DNA of 64,000 bases from Pseudonocardia lacus (GCF_018531445.1 NZ_JAHDTH010000014.1:1-64000), one strand, 5' to 3'; numbered from the stretch's first letter, positions 33,879 through 44,900 are shown. Notes: generated by a model from the sequence alone, not told the origin. Numbers and translations are program-made.

Positions 33879-35030
33879 ATGGCGGGAACGGCGGGAACGG
33901 CGGGAAGCGAGGACCCGGTGAGCGACGAGGTGCAGCAGCCCGATACGGTCCGGCCGGTGCCGCAGCTCCGCATGATCGATCTCTTCGCCGGCTGCGGTGG
34001 TCTCACCGCCGGCTTCGTGGGCACCGGGTCCTACCGCCCGGTCGCCGCCGTGGAGAACGACTTCGCCGCGGCCGCCACCTACGCCGCCAACTACGGCGAG
34101 GACCACATCCACTGGGGCGACATCGGCAAGTGGGTCACCAGCGGGGACGTCCCCGAGGCCGACATCGTCGTCGGCGGCCCGCCCTGCCAGGGCTTCTCCA
34201 ACCTCGGACACCGCAAGGTCCACGACCCCCGCAACAGCCTTTGGCGCCGCTACCTCGACACCCTGCTCATCAGCCGACCCCGGGCCTTCCTGCTGGAGAA
34301 CGTCGACCGCTTCTACAAGAGCGACCAACTGAAGTCCCTGATCCACGAGACGTTCCGGGACGGGCGGTTGCGGGACTACCGCATCGACGCCCACATCGTG
34401 CGGGCCACCGACCACGACGCCGCACAGCTGCGGAAGCGCACCATCGTGATCGGTACCCACCGCGACCTCCCACAGGTTCTCGTCCCGCGGGATCAACGGC
34501 CGAGCACGGAGTGGACGACGGTCAAGAGCACCATCGCCGACCTGCCCCGCTGGATCGACCCCGACCACCGCGATCTCGCCGACATCACCACCACCGCCTT
34601 CGGCCTCCCCATCGCCGGCACGTTCACCTCGACGGACCTGCACGTGACCCGCCGCTACACCGACCTGTCACTGCAACGGTTCTCCCACATCCCGGTCGGC
34701 GGCAACCGCATGAACCTCCCCGACGAGCTCAAGGCGCGCTGCTGGATCGGCCACGACACCGGATCTCATGATGTGCTGGGGCGCATGCACTGGGACCGAC
34801 CCTCGGTCACCATCCGCACCGAGTTCTTCAAGCCCGAGAAGGGCCGCTACCTGCACCCGGAGGAGAACCGGGCCATCAGCCACCACGAGGCCGCCCGCCT
34901 GCAGGGATTCCCGGACGACTACCGCTGGCGCGGCACCAAACTTGAGATCGCGAAGCAGATCGGCAACGCGGTTCCGGTCCCGCTGGCGCGCTCGCTGGCG
35001 CGGCATCTCCGGGACTCGCTGGAAGAGTGA
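33879..35030 (+). CDS. C5-cytosine DNA methyltransferase
   Basis: The protein has 383 residues and all core motifs in order: I MIDLFAGCGGLTAGF (32-46), IV VVGGPPCQGFSNLG with catalytic Cys103, VI FLLENVDRF, VIII AAQLRKRTIVIG, IX AARLQGFPDDYRW and X QIGNAVPVPLARSLA. It should protect host DNA for the operon, with Vsr repairing deamination damage. DISARM class 2 also uses a C5 methyltransferase (DrmMII), and this gene ends 22 bp from the drmB end, so a shared role is possible. The N-terminus contains a 9-bp tandem repeat (GGCGGGAAC), giving AGTAGTAG; a GTG at 33918 is an alternative start. Confidence 0.9.
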   Translation: MAGTAGTAGSEDPVSDEVQQPDTVRPVPQLRMIDLFAGCGGLTAGFVGTGSYRPVAAVENDFAAAATYAANYGEDHIHWGDIGKWVTSGDVPEADIVVGGPPCQGFSNLGHRKVHDPRNSLWRRYLDTLLISRPRAFLLENVDRFYKSDQLKSLIHETFRDGRLRDYRIDAHIVRATDHDAAQLRKRTIVIGTHRDLPQVLVPRDQRPSTEWTTVKSTIADLPRWIDPDHRDLADITTTAFGLPIAGTFTSTDLHVTRRYTDLSLQRFSHIPVGGNRMNLPDELKARCWIGHDTGSHDVLGRMHWDRPSVTIRTEFFKPEKGRYLHPEENRAISHHEAARLQGFPDDYRWRGTKLEIAKQIGNAVPVPLARSLARHLRDSLEE

Positions 35031-35052
35031 GCGGACGGGCGCGACTGTCGGG

Positions 35053-36894
35053 TCAGGTCGGGAAGTAGCCGGCGCACGTCCCGTCGGGGGTGCCGACGAG
35101 CATCGCCCGGTCGAGGAACGTGTTGTTCAGCTCGCAACTCGTCTCCGGCAGGAGCACACAGGAGTGGCAGGCCGCCAGGTTGAGGCTGTCGGTGCCGGCG
35201 GCCTCGGACTCCATGCAGAGCGGATCGGCAGAGCACCAGGACGCCCTCGCGATCGCCGATCGCAGCGAGGTCGCGAGCCGGTGCGGCTCGCCCTGGCCGA
35301 CGAGTCCACCCAGGCTGCCGGCCGAGTCGCTGCTCGCCGTGTAGATGAGCACGCCGGCCATGTCGTCGGAGATGTAGAGGCGTTCGCGCAGGGCCGAGGC
35401 CGGATAGCCGGCGTCGAGGCTCCACTCGTTGATCAGCGCATGGGCGAGGGTGTGGACGAGCACGAGACGGGCCCGGACCGGTGAGGGCGGGAGCTGACGG
35501 GCCGTGCCCGCGCGTCGGGCCATGATCGTCTCGTGCTGCCTACGGATCTGCCTGGCACGCCGTTCCGGTGATTCCGGTCGATCGGCGGGCGTCTCCCACC
35601 CTTCCAGAGCCGCCGCGTCGAGCGTCAGGAACACGCCCTCACCGATGACCTCGACCCCGGGGAGCCAGTCGATGCGATCCGTGCTCAGCTCGGCGAGGCG
35701 GGCCCGGTCGTCGCCCTCGACCGGGGCGTCGACCCGGGTGAAGGTCTGCAGGACCCGGACCTCGCGGAGCCGTTTCACCAGCATGGTCTGCCCGATCCCC
35801 GGCGGGAGCGGGGTCGAGGTCGCCCCGGACGGCGGCACGCACTCGAACTCGTCGGTCTCATCGCCGCCCTCGAGCTGACGGTACTCCTCCACGCGGATGA
35901 CGTCGGCAGCCTCGAACCCGGTCAGCACCGAAGGATCCGGGCGCTCGCCCGCCTCGTAGCTCTCGAAATCGCGGACCGCCCGGACCACGTCCGCGGCGGA
36001 GTACTGCACGCCGGCGAGGCCCTGTCGCTCGGCCTGCTCGGCGATCAGCGCGTCGTCCTTGCCCCGCCACATCTTGATGTACCGGCCGACGTTGTCGTAG
36101 AGCTCCCGGGAGAACGGTGGGATCGACAATGCCGACCGGACGACCGGGAACCAGGCCGCGGACGACCCGCGCTGGAGGGTGCGGCACTCGGCGGCGCAAC
36201 CATCCACCCGGCCCGCCTGTCCGAGCCAGGGGCGGCCGCCACGGCAGGTGTACCTGATCGACGCCATCGCTCCGGGGCCGAACGCGCCTTCCATCGACGC
36301 CTCCTTGCCGCAGCTGCAGCCGATGACGATCGATCGCAGGGAGGCGGTCCTGCCGGTTGTGCGGACCGACAGCTCGTGACGGTCCGCGCCATCATCACCG
36401 GGGCGGCCGCTGTGGACCCACTTCCAGTAGGGGAACTCGTCGAGGTGGCCGTTGCGGCAGGCGACGACGAATCGCGACGGGGTCAACGGCCCACCGCAGG
36501 ACGCGCACTGGTTGCCGTTGCGGGGCGAGTTGAAATCCTTGTGCGGTCGGAGGTTGTGCTCGCACTGCCCGGTGCCGTCGACGCCGCGCCCGGGGCACGA
36601 GTAGAAGTCCGGGAACAGGCGGACCCGCACGCCGTCTCCCGCAGGCGGGTCGGAGGCGGGCGGCAGGTAGAAGCCCCGCACACCGAGGCGGGTCTGCAGA
36701 CGGAACTCCCGCAGGTCCGGCTCGCCCCGCACATGCCAGCTGTCGAGGCCGCCCACGATGTACGACCGCTCGCCCAGGGCGATCATCGCCCCGACACCGT
36801 AGGTGGTGATGAGTTGGGTACGACGGACCGACCCCTCGGGTTTCCTGGTCCGCGCCTCGCCGATGGCGCCCCGGCGACGTGTACGAGCGGGCAT
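35053..36894 (-). CDS. drmB: DrmB-like DUF1998 protein
   Basis: The protein has 613 residues. The N-terminus RRTQLITTYGVGAMIAL is the usual DrmB opening. A first cysteine cluster lies at CPGRGV..CEHNLRPH..CASCGGP..VACRNGHLDEFP. The DUF1998 core is LVLVHTLAHALINEWSLDAGYPASALRERLYI, GVLIYTASSDSAGSLGGLV, and the terminal cluster CSADPLC..CHSC..TSCELNN. DrmB partners the DrmA helicase in DISARM, where both are needed to block phage DNA. It follows drmA with a one-base gap. No phospholipase-D gene (drmC) follows; the operon ends here, convergent with the methyltransferase gene. Confidence 0.8.
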   Translation of the reverse strand: MPARTRRRGAIGEARTRKPEGSVRRTQLITTYGVGAMIALGERSYIVGGLDSWHVRGEPDLREFRLQTRLGVRGFYLPPASDPPAGDGVRVRLFPDFYSCPGRGVDGTGQCEHNLRPHKDFNSPRNGNQCASCGGPLTPSRFVVACRNGHLDEFPYWKWVHSGRPGDDGADRHELSVRTTGRTASLRSIVIGCSCGKEASMEGAFGPGAMASIRYTCRGGRPWLGQAGRVDGCAAECRTLQRGSSAAWFPVVRSALSIPPFSRELYDNVGRYIKMWRGKDDALIAEQAERQGLAGVQYSAADVVRAVRDFESYEAGERPDPSVLTGFEAADVIRVEEYRQLEGGDETDEFECVPPSGATSTPLPPGIGQTMLVKRLREVRVLQTFTRVDAPVEGDDRARLAELSTDRIDWLPGVEVIGEGVFLTLDAAALEGWETPADRPESPERRARQIRRQHETIMARRAGTARQLPPSPVRARLVLVHTLAHALINEWSLDAGYPASALRERLYISDDMAGVLIYTASSDSAGSLGGLVGQGEPHRLATSLRSAIARASWCSADPLCMESEAAGTDSLNLAACHSCVLLPETSCELNNTFLDRAMLVGTPDGTCAGYFPT

Positions 36895-36895
36895 C

Positions 36896-39800
36896 TCAGA
36901 TCTCCGGGTAGAGGTGGGACTCGACGTCGACGTCGCGGAGGCTCCACATCGTGTCCTGCGCCTCCTCGAGGTCCTCGTCCTGGGCGAATGCGCGCAGCAA
37001 CGCCGTGGCCGGACCCCGTGGGCCGCCACCGATGACCCGCCGTGGCGCTTCGTAGACCAATGGATTGTCCCGGGCCAGCTCCCGCCAGTCCTCGATGAAC
37101 CAGGTCAGGTCACGCTCCGTACCGGGGCGCTCCTCGGTTTCGACTGCCGCCACCCGGTCCAGGATCACCTGACTCACGACGTACACCTCGTCCAGGAAGT
37201 CCTCCACCCGCGCCGCGGCGTCGTTGGGTCGGGCGATCGGATGCAGGACGCGGAGCAGCCCGACGAGGACGGCATGCAGAGCCCGATCCCGGGCGCGGGC
37301 CGCGAACGGCGTGACGCTGGTCGACTCGACCTGCCGGTACAACGCGGAGTGGTAGGACGCGAAGTCCTCGTAGTGCGACCGGTCCCGGGACCGTGACGAG
37401 TTGAGCATGGTGACCACCAGCCCGGGATCGCGGCGCCCGACCCGACTCGTGGCCTGGATGTACTCCGCGGTGGTCTGCGGTTGGCCCATGACGGCCATCA
37501 GACCGAGCCGTTCGACGTCGACCCCGACCGAGATCATGTTGGTCGCCAGCACCACGTCGATCGTCGACCGGTTCGGGAGCCCGACGAACAGCTCGTTGAG
37601 CTGCTGCGGGATCCTGCTCGACTCGATCCGACTGGTGAGCTCGGCCAGGATGTCCACCGAACGTCCCGATCCGCCCTCCCGCCCGGCCAGCTGGGTCAGC
37701 CGCTCCTGGACGTCGGCGTGAACCTGCAGCTCGGCCGCCGACAGCAGCCGGAGGCTGTTGAAGTAGCCCACCAGCGTCCAGTAGGCGTCGCGGACCACCT
37801 CGTCGCCGTCGATGCGGGCAGCGTGGTGCAGCAGGGCCGCGTACACGCGGATCAACAGGGTCGCCTGGCTCGTGGCCGGCGCGAGCACACCGACATAGCG
37901 CCGGGTGGCCTTGGCGGTGCGCGGCGCCTCCACGGCGAACCAGGAGTCGCGGGCGTCCAGACCGGCCGGCGGGAACTGTTGCACCTCGCGGTCGAACAGC
38001 CGCGCTCCCTGTTCCTGCGCCCGCCGGATCGTGGCCGTCGACGCGATCACTTTCGGTCGCCCCGCGGCGACGTCGATCGCGGTCTCGTACAGGCCCGCGA
38101 GGGTGCCCAGCGGTCCGGAGATCAGGTGCAGCTCGTCCTGGATGACGAGCTCCGGCGGCGGGGTGCCCTCCGGGGCCCCATCGCGGTTGAACAGCGACGC
38201 CACTGTGCCACGCCAGGCGATCTGGGCGAACTTGTCCGCGGTCGCGATGACCAGGGTGGGGCGGACGGCGTAGAGGTCCTCGTCGACGACGTGGACGGGC
38301 AGCCCGGTCCGGAACTCGCACTCGGCGTTGCGGCAGAGGATCGACATCCGCCCGGCCCGGCGGTCGACGTGGTAATCCTGGTGGTCCATCGGGGTGGCGC
38401 ACCAGGGACAGGAGCGCAGCTGCACCGGGTTCTTCTCCTGCACGGGCCGATCCCTGCGCAGTTCCTCCAGGCTCTTGAATGCATCGTCGAGCCGGTTGGG
38501 CGTCGCGGCGGCGCCGACCCACATCCCGATCGAGATCGGTTCCGCCCCCAGTAGTTCGACATTCCCCCGCCGCAGGACGTCCATTGCGCAGATGAGGGTT
38601 GCGGCGCGCTCGAACTGCTGGAGGGTGAGCAGGCGCAGGGTGTACCGCATCAGCACCGTGACGCCTCCACCACGGTCGCCGTGCCGGATCCGCCGCAGGA
38701 AGGTGGTGAATGCGATGAGCCCGAGGTAGGCCTCCGTCTTGCCGCCACCGGTGGGGAACCACAGCAGGTCCGCGACGCCGCGATCAGGGCTGTCGGTGTC
38801 GACGATGCCGTCCAGGCAGAGCAGCACGAACCCGATCTGGAACGGCCGCCAGCGCCCCTTCGAAGGATCGGGCAGGCCCGACCGATCGGCCCGCATCCAC
38901 ATGGTCCTCGCCCGCTGATGGGCCATGGCCTCGCAGGCGAGTCGGAACGCGATGCGGGCACTCTCGTCGCGAGCCAGGAGGTCGATGCCGATACGCATCC
39001 GTCGGGCGGCCCGGGCGCAGGACTCGATCTGGGCCGCGGCGACGGGCCCGAGATCATCTGCCCCCAGCGCGGCCGCGTCCTGCGAACGGTCCGCGATCCA
39101 CTGCTGGTATCCGTCGACCAGGGTCCCGAGGGTGTCCACGAGCTCCTCGGTCGATGCCGTCGCCAGGTCCAGCATGCCCGGCTCGGTGACCTCGGGGTTG
39201 GAGTCCGTCAGGAGGACCTCCCGATCCGGGACGAACGACGACCACACCGACGCCGTTGCAGCACGCGTGGCCGACCGGGCCCCGCGGGGCGCGGGCGGTG
39301 TCCAGTCCCAGTCCGCCGAGCAACCGTGCCCGGTCGCGAACATCGGAGCGTGCCGGTGCAGAAGAGCGCTGAGCTGCAACTCCTTCTCGTCGGCACTCAG
39401 GCCCTGCGGCCGTTCGACCAGCGCGGCCGCCTCGCCCGGCACCTCGATGCGCAGCTCCGGCTGGAAGATGCAGAGCGGGTCCAGCAGTTGCTTCGAGTCG
39501 GCGACGACCTGGTCGTTGACCAGCGTCACCGTCACGGCGGCGACACCGTCCGGGTCGGCAGCGCGAACCCGGATCCTGACCTGCAACCCGACACCCAGAT
39601 CGATCGAGGGTGGCGTGGCTGCCGCACCGACGGAGATCGCGAGCGGATCGACCGTGAAGGGGCGTCTGCGCCACTTCACGGTGTTCTCGTCGTCGGTGCC
39701 TCTGCGTTCTGCTCGTTCAGCCCGGACCGCCGCTCCGCCGGCGTCGATCGGTTCATAGGTTGCGCCGGTGACGCGCAGCGTCACGGTTGTGGTCTGCCGG

Positions 39801-40102
39801 GTGTCCACCGCAAAGGTGATCCCCATGGCCGACGGCATCGAGCGGTTGGCCATGGCCACCCCGGTGTCGGGAACCTCGTCGACAGTGGCGTTCGCCGGGG
39901 TGAGGTCGACGTCCTGCTCGTTCACCCGCTCTCCGGTCGACCCGCGTCCACGGTCGCGCGGATAGAGCACCCCGGTGATGTAGGCGGTCGCCGGTTCCTC
40001 GTCGAGCACCTCGTCCTGGCCGCCGACAGGCCCGAGGAGGTCCCGACGCAGCCGCTCCACCAGTTCGTCCCGGAACAGGTAGTGCGGGCCGAGATCACGC
40101 AT
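36896..40102 (-). CDS. drmA: DrmA-like SF2 helicase
   Basis: The protein has 1068 residues. About 400 residues of DrmA-type N-terminal region, with a beta-rich part (GITFAVDTRQTTTVTLRVTG), precede the helicase core: Walker A LWFPTGGGKTEAYLG near 448-460, TLRLLTLQQFERA, motif II VIQDELHLISGPLG near 656, motif III STATIRRAQEQ, and late motifs TNMISVGVDVERLGLM and EYIQATSRVGRRDPG. This order is that of DISARM DrmA. The ATG overlaps the UvrD stop by 8 bp. It should load on invading DNA with DrmB. Confidence 0.8.
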   Translation of the reverse strand: MRDLGPHYLFRDELVERLRRDLLGPVGGQDEVLDEEPATAYITGVLYPRDRGRGSTGERVNEQDVDLTPANATVDEVPDTGVAMANRSMPSAMGITFAVDTRQTTTVTLRVTGATYEPIDAGGAAVRAERAERRGTDDENTVKWRRRPFTVDPLAISVGAAATPPSIDLGVGLQVRIRVRAADPDGVAAVTVTLVNDQVVADSKQLLDPLCIFQPELRIEVPGEAAALVERPQGLSADEKELQLSALLHRHAPMFATGHGCSADWDWTPPAPRGARSATRAATASVWSSFVPDREVLLTDSNPEVTEPGMLDLATASTEELVDTLGTLVDGYQQWIADRSQDAAALGADDLGPVAAAQIESCARAARRMRIGIDLLARDESARIAFRLACEAMAHQRARTMWMRADRSGLPDPSKGRWRPFQIGFVLLCLDGIVDTDSPDRGVADLLWFPTGGGKTEAYLGLIAFTTFLRRIRHGDRGGGVTVLMRYTLRLLTLQQFERAATLICAMDVLRRGNVELLGAEPISIGMWVGAAATPNRLDDAFKSLEELRRDRPVQEKNPVQLRSCPWCATPMDHQDYHVDRRAGRMSILCRNAECEFRTGLPVHVVDEDLYAVRPTLVIATADKFAQIAWRGTVASLFNRDGAPEGTPPPELVIQDELHLISGPLGTLAGLYETAIDVAAGRPKVIASTATIRRAQEQGARLFDREVQQFPPAGLDARDSWFAVEAPRTAKATRRYVGVLAPATSQATLLIRVYAALLHHAARIDGDEVVRDAYWTLVGYFNSLRLLSAAELQVHADVQERLTQLAGREGGSGRSVDILAELTSRIESSRIPQQLNELFVGLPNRSTIDVVLATNMISVGVDVERLGLMAVMGQPQTTAEYIQATSRVGRRDPGLVVTMLNSSRSRDRSHYEDFASYHSALYRQVESTSVTPFAARARDRALHAVLVGLLRVLHPIARPNDAAARVEDFLDEVYVVSQVILDRVAAVETEERPGTERDLTWFIEDWRELARDNPLVYEAPRRVIGGGPRGPATALLRAFAQDEDLEEAQDTMWSLRDVDVESHLYPEI

Positions 40103-41966
40103 CGTCGCTCTTCCCGTCGTACCGGAACAAGCTGAGTCCGGTCAGCCGCGGTGCCAGCCACATCCCCCGATCACCGATCCCGGCGATCGACCCGGAAGCG
40201 ACGCTCCCGGTCACCGTCTCGATCGCATCGATCCGGACGTCGAAGAGGTATCGGGGGTAGCTCTTGGGCTGATAGACCTTGCGCCCGCCGAGTACGCGGA
40301 ACATCGACCGGCGGAAGGCCTCCGATACCACTCCAATCGGAAGGTCGCGGCGGATGATCAGATACGGTGGACTCATCCCGTCCTCGACAGCCGTCTGCGT
40401 CAGGCGCTCGAGCACGACAGGATCCCCGGGCGCGACCTCGGACATCATCCGTTCCTGCAGTTCCTCGACCCCGGCCCGGAATCCGACGGTTCCGGCCGGG
40501 TCGGTCGGATGGACGTCCTCACCGCCGATCTCCAGACCGAAGCGCTGCCACTTCTGCCGGCCGAATCGCGCGTACCGCCCGGCGCGGCCGTCCCGCCTGA
40601 CATTCCAGGTGCGCAGCGGGTCGGTCCAGCGGAGGTCGTCGCGCGGTCTGGTCATCGCGACGTAGAGGAGCCGGGCTTCCTCGTCCTCGGGCGTGTCCTC
40701 GCCCTCCCTGAGCGGTCCGGGGTCGATGACGACCACCTGGTCGAACTCCAGTCCCTTGGCACGATGGAAGGTCGACACCACCAAGGCACTCGGCGGCTGA
40801 GCGGTGATCTCGTCCGGCAGACGCTTCTCGGCGACGAGCCGTCGCAAACGGTCCATGTCGACCGAACGGCGACCACGGTCCCCTGCCGAGCGGACCAGGA
40901 GCCCCCACACGACGTCCGGATCGTGGTGCCGGGGCAGGGCGAGTGTGTCGGTCAGCGCCTCGTAGGCGGCCCGGGTGAGCACGGTGCCTGTGTGCTGTCG
41001 GAACAACCCTGCGAGCCAGGCAGGTGCGACTCGCTCCTGCACGGTCCGCTGGACACGGTGGGGCACCTCGCCGCCGGCGAGCAGACCCGACGCCAACAGG
41101 GCCTCCCCGTTGGTCCGGCAGAGGATCGCGGTGGTCCCCGGCGTCTCCCGGAGCTCGCGCCGGACGAGGTCGTCGCTCAGCTCACCGAGGTACAACGCTC
41201 CCATCAGGCTGGTCCGCAGGGACTCGTAGCGGCCGCCGCTCCCGGAATGCGCTGCTTCGGCCGATTCCCGCAGCTCCGGGCCGAACGGGAGCGCCGTCCG
41301 GGCCTCGTCCGTCCGCGCCCGGAAGTTCCGGGTGAGTTCGAGCTCGGTGAGCTCGTCGCCGAACCGCGAGCGCAGCCACCGGAAGCAGGCGTCTGCGCCC
41401 CGGGCCCGCTCCTCCGGGTCCTCGATCTGGAATCCGTAGATCGACTGGGCGGCGTCGCCGACCACGGTGAAGTCGCAGTCGCTGTGCTCGATCACCGCCC
41501 GCACCAGCTCCAGCCGCACCCCGACGAGGTCCTGTGCCTCGTCGACGACGAGATGGCGGATGTCAGCGAGGCGTTCGTCCGCAGCGCCGGTCCGGATCCG
41601 GGCGACCGCCGCGGCGATGCGGTCGTCGAACGGTTCCCGGTGCCACTCCCGGTCGCCGTCGAACTCCATGAGCAGGTCCAGCGCCCAGGAGTCGAACGTG
41701 CGCACCGGCACCAGCCGGCCGGCCTGACCGGTCGCCCCGAGCCGCTCACGCAGTTCGCGTACGGCGCTCCGGGCGAAGCTGAGCACCAGCACCTCATGGA
41801 CCCGCAGGTCCTCTTCCGCCAGCAGCCGGGCCACTCGTCGGACCATGGTATGGGTCTTGCCCGCCCCCGCACCCGCGGTGACGACCAGAAAGGTCTCGGC
41901 GGGGAGATCGACGACGGCCTGCTGCTCGTCGGTCAACTCCGCCGAGTGCCCCTGTCCCACCCTCAC
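40095..41966 (-). CDS. UvrD/Rep-type SF1 helicase
   Basis: The protein has 623 residues from a GTG overlapping the stop of the giant gene upstream (GTGA). It is shorter than housekeeping UvrD (about 720). Motifs are LTDEQQAVVD and Walker A VTAGAGAGKTHT (30-40), motif Ia VLSFARSAVRELRERL, II HLVVDEAQDLVG, III VVGDAAQSIYGFQ, V VSTFHRAKGLEFDQVVVID and VI LLYVAMTRPRDDLRWT. The last 170 residues are unlike UvrD. A UvrD partner is not part of described DISARM classes, so this helicase is one reason to regard the operon as new. Confidence 0.8.
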   Translation of the reverse strand: MRVGQGHSAELTDEQQAVVDLPAETFLVVTAGAGAGKTHTMVRRVARLLAEEDLRVHEVLVLSFARSAVRELRERLGATGQAGRLVPVRTFDSWALDLLMEFDGDREWHREPFDDRIAAAVARIRTGAADERLADIRHLVVDEAQDLVGVRLELVRAVIEHSDCDFTVVGDAAQSIYGFQIEDPEERARGADACFRWLRSRFGDELTELELTRNFRARTDEARTALPFGPELRESAEAAHSGSGGRYESLRTSLMGALYLGELSDDLVRRELRETPGTTAILCRTNGEALLASGLLAGGEVPHRVQRTVQERVAPAWLAGLFRQHTGTVLTRAAYEALTDTLALPRHHDPDVVWGLLVRSAGDRGRRSVDMDRLRRLVAEKRLPDEITAQPPSALVVSTFHRAKGLEFDQVVVIDPGPLREGEDTPEDEEARLLYVAMTRPRDDLRWTDPLRTWNVRRDGRAGRYARFGRQKWQRFGLEIGGEDVHPTDPAGTVGFRAGVEELQERMMSEVAPGDPVVLERLTQTAVEDGMSPPYLIIRRDLPIGVVSEAFRRSMFRVLGGRKVYQPKSYPRYLFDVRIDAIETVTGSVASGSIAGIGDRGMWLAPRLTGLSLFRYDGKSDDA

Positions 41967-44900
41967 CCGACACCCCACAGGTGCTCGAACTCCGTGAACG
42001 CCAGGGACTTGCCGTAGTTCTCGACGTTGTCGTGCACGTCGAGGATCAGGCACGTCTCCGAACCGCCGTTGCGCGGCCCGCGCAGCCCGCGCCCGATCAT
42101 CTGCTGGTACACGTTGGGGCTGTAGGTGGGTCGGGCGATCACCACCGCTCGGGTCCTCGGCGCGTCGAACCCCTGGGCGAGGACCCCGTAGTTGGTGATC
42201 ACCCGCGTCCGCAACGACCGGTAGGCCTCGATCTTCCTGCGCCGCTCCGGCATCGGGGTGTAGCTGTCGATCGAGGTCGATCCGATTCCCCGGTCGTTGA
42301 GCATCGCGGTGAGCAGGTTCGAGTGGTTGACCGATGTCGCGAAGACGAGGACGGGCCAATCGTCGGGGAGCTCCGCGATCGCCTCCAGCAGCATCTCGTT
42401 GCGATCCATGTCCCGACCGAGTTCCTCCTCGGCCGAGGAGGGCAGCGTCCCGAAGGTGGTGATGCCCGCCAGCTGAGCGAGGTCGAGGCTGATCGTCGCG
42501 CCGGGGAGCTCCCTGTGCTCCACCTTCGCGAGCACCCCGATCGCCTGCAGGGCCGGGTAGGGGTCGTCGGGGAACAGCCCGTCGTCCAGCCTGCGCCCAC
42601 CGAAACGGTCGACGAGCCGCTGGGTCTCCTGGACGTTGCGCCCGCGGAAAGGGGTGGCTGTGAGGCCCACGAGCGGACGATCGGTCCGCCGACTCGTCAG
42701 TCCGAGCTGCTCGAGGATGGCCGTGTAGCTCCTGGCGATCGCCCGGTGGGCCTCGTCGACGATCACGATCGACGGCTGGCGCAGCCAGGCGTAATCCTCG
42801 TCCTGCAGACGGCTGGTCAGCTTGGCGTCGGTCGCCACGACGAGCTGGGTGGTGTCGAGCACCTGCGCGGCATCGTTGCCGCCCCAGAACCGGTTGATCG
42901 TCAGCCGCTGCTCCGGCCCGACCTTCGACCAGACGAACTTCCAGGCCTCCACGGCCTGCTCGCAGAGCTCGTCCGACTGCGCGATCCACAGGACCGGTCC
43001 CTCGACCCCTCGCTCACGGACCACCCGGATGACGGCCTCCACCGCGACCCGGGTCTTCCCCGCGCCGGTCGGCAGGCGCAGCATTGCCCGCTCGGGCATC
43101 GGTTGGAGCAGCAGATCCACCATCGCGGTCGCGACGTGTTCCTGGTAGTCGTGCAGCGGTGGCAGGTCCGCGGGCCCCTCCACCTCCTCCATCTCGGGAG
43201 GGGTGACGGCAGCCGAGCCCGCCAGGGAGCCGGGAAGGCCGAGCTCTGCGACGTAGCGCCGGGCGGCAGTGCCGCCGGCGAAGGTCCGGGGAGCCTCGAC
43301 GTTCCCGGCCGTGATGTCCTTGCTGTGGTGCCGGAGGATGCCCTCGCCGTGCGTGTTGACCGCCAGCTGCACCACGCGCTCCGGCGAGGGGGCCGATCCC
43401 GTCCTCGCGACCTCGCGCTCCTCCAGGCCGGCCGGCAGACCGGCTCGGAGGGCATCGGTGCCGACCAGCCGGAGGAGCTTCTGCTCGGTCGTCGGGGCCT
43501 CCCGGACCGCCCGGATCCGTTCGGTGTCGCGCTGCCGCTGACGACGGTCGAGAACAGACCTGCACCCGCTCGCTCCGAGATCGAGTCCGAGCACGTCGTC
43601 CACGGCCATGAGCGCTGCGAAGTCGTCCTCGGGTCGCAGCACCAGGACCGAACTCCCGAACCGTGCCCTGGGCAACTGCGTCGTCCGCATGCCGTTGGGC
43701 GTTCGGGTGATCTCCTCCAGTTCGGTGCAGCGGGTCAACGTCCACGTCTCCCCGTCGTGCAGCCGCTGACGGAGATGGGAGCGAACGTGCGGGAAGAGGT
43801 CGACGAGCAGCACCGGCTCGGACTCCGCGACGAACCTGATCTCCTTGGTGATCACTTCCGCCGCGGTGAGCATCCCCCACGCCTCGACCATCCGGTCCGC
43901 CGCCGCGGCGTCGGGGGCGAGAAGGGCCGGGACCCCCTCGCGCACCATCGTCTCGTACTCGGCCAGGACGGCGGTCACCGCGATCGCATGGTCGTTCGTA
44001 TCGGAGGACCACCCGTCGCCGATCCGGCACCGGGTCGTCGCACCGTCGGGCCAATCCGCCCCGGCCTCCAGCAACAGGGCGTATACCTTTCCAGGGAAGG
44101 CGTCGTCAGTGCTTTCGGCCGCGTCGGCCACGATCTCTCGCCAGATCCCCGGCTGCACCTTCGCCAGGGACGAGGGCAGCCGCAGAAATGCAGCGATCGC
44201 CGGAGAAACCTGGGCGACCGGCAGGACGCCGTGATGCTCCCGGAGCGACGGCGCGACGCAATGGGCCACCGGCCGGAGCCCGCGCGAGGTACGGAGGTGC
44301 CCTTCCTTCCACGCCATCCAGAGCAGCGGTGATCGGATCGGCTTGCGGGTGCTCTGTTGACGACCCGCCTGGACGGTCCACTGAGTGGTGAGGCCGTGGG
44401 ACGGGAGGTTCTCGATGAAGGCTGCTCTCCCGACCGGTGAAAGTGCACGGATGAAGCGCAGCGGGCCTGCCGGGCTCGCGCCGTCCACCCGCATCGTCGC
44501 CTGCTGCGGACGGTGTGCCTTGTCGTCCAGCGACCGGAGGTGGAACTCCCAAGCGAACGTCCGGTACTCCTCGAACCAGGGCTCCTCGGTCGGATCCTGC
44601 CCGACGACGGGGCCGTCGAGCAGGCCGAGCCCGGGGAGCACCTCGCGATCGTCGGCGTGGAACTCCAGGTCGACCGCAACGGTCCCGTCACGGCTGCCGT
44701 CAGCCGGCACGACCGGACCGGGAAGCAGGCAGTCACTTGCCGGACGGAACCCGCCCGCGACCGTCCGGACCCGTACATCTCGGCGGACCCCGATCGCCTG
44801 TGCCCGCAAAGCCTCCAGGACAGCACCCGCCCCCGCTGCCCGCCCCAGCTCCCAGAAGGCGATCCACTGATCATCGGTGTAGTCGGCGAAGCCGCGATCG

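Noticed and set aside
33879-33910. 9-bp tandem repeat in the methyltransferase start as a phase-variation switch
   Set aside because: The unit is a multiple of three, so copy-number change would not shift the frame. Only about three copies exist.
26252-35030. Type I restriction or BREX system
   Set aside because: No HsdR/S/M set, PglX, PglZ or BrxC-like protein is visible. The ATPase is of GHKL type and the methyltransferase is a C5 enzyme.
41981-44332. 783-codon plus-strand open frame opposite the sacsin-helicase gene
   Set aside because: Antisense shadow without motifs; the helicase motifs on the minus strand are complete.
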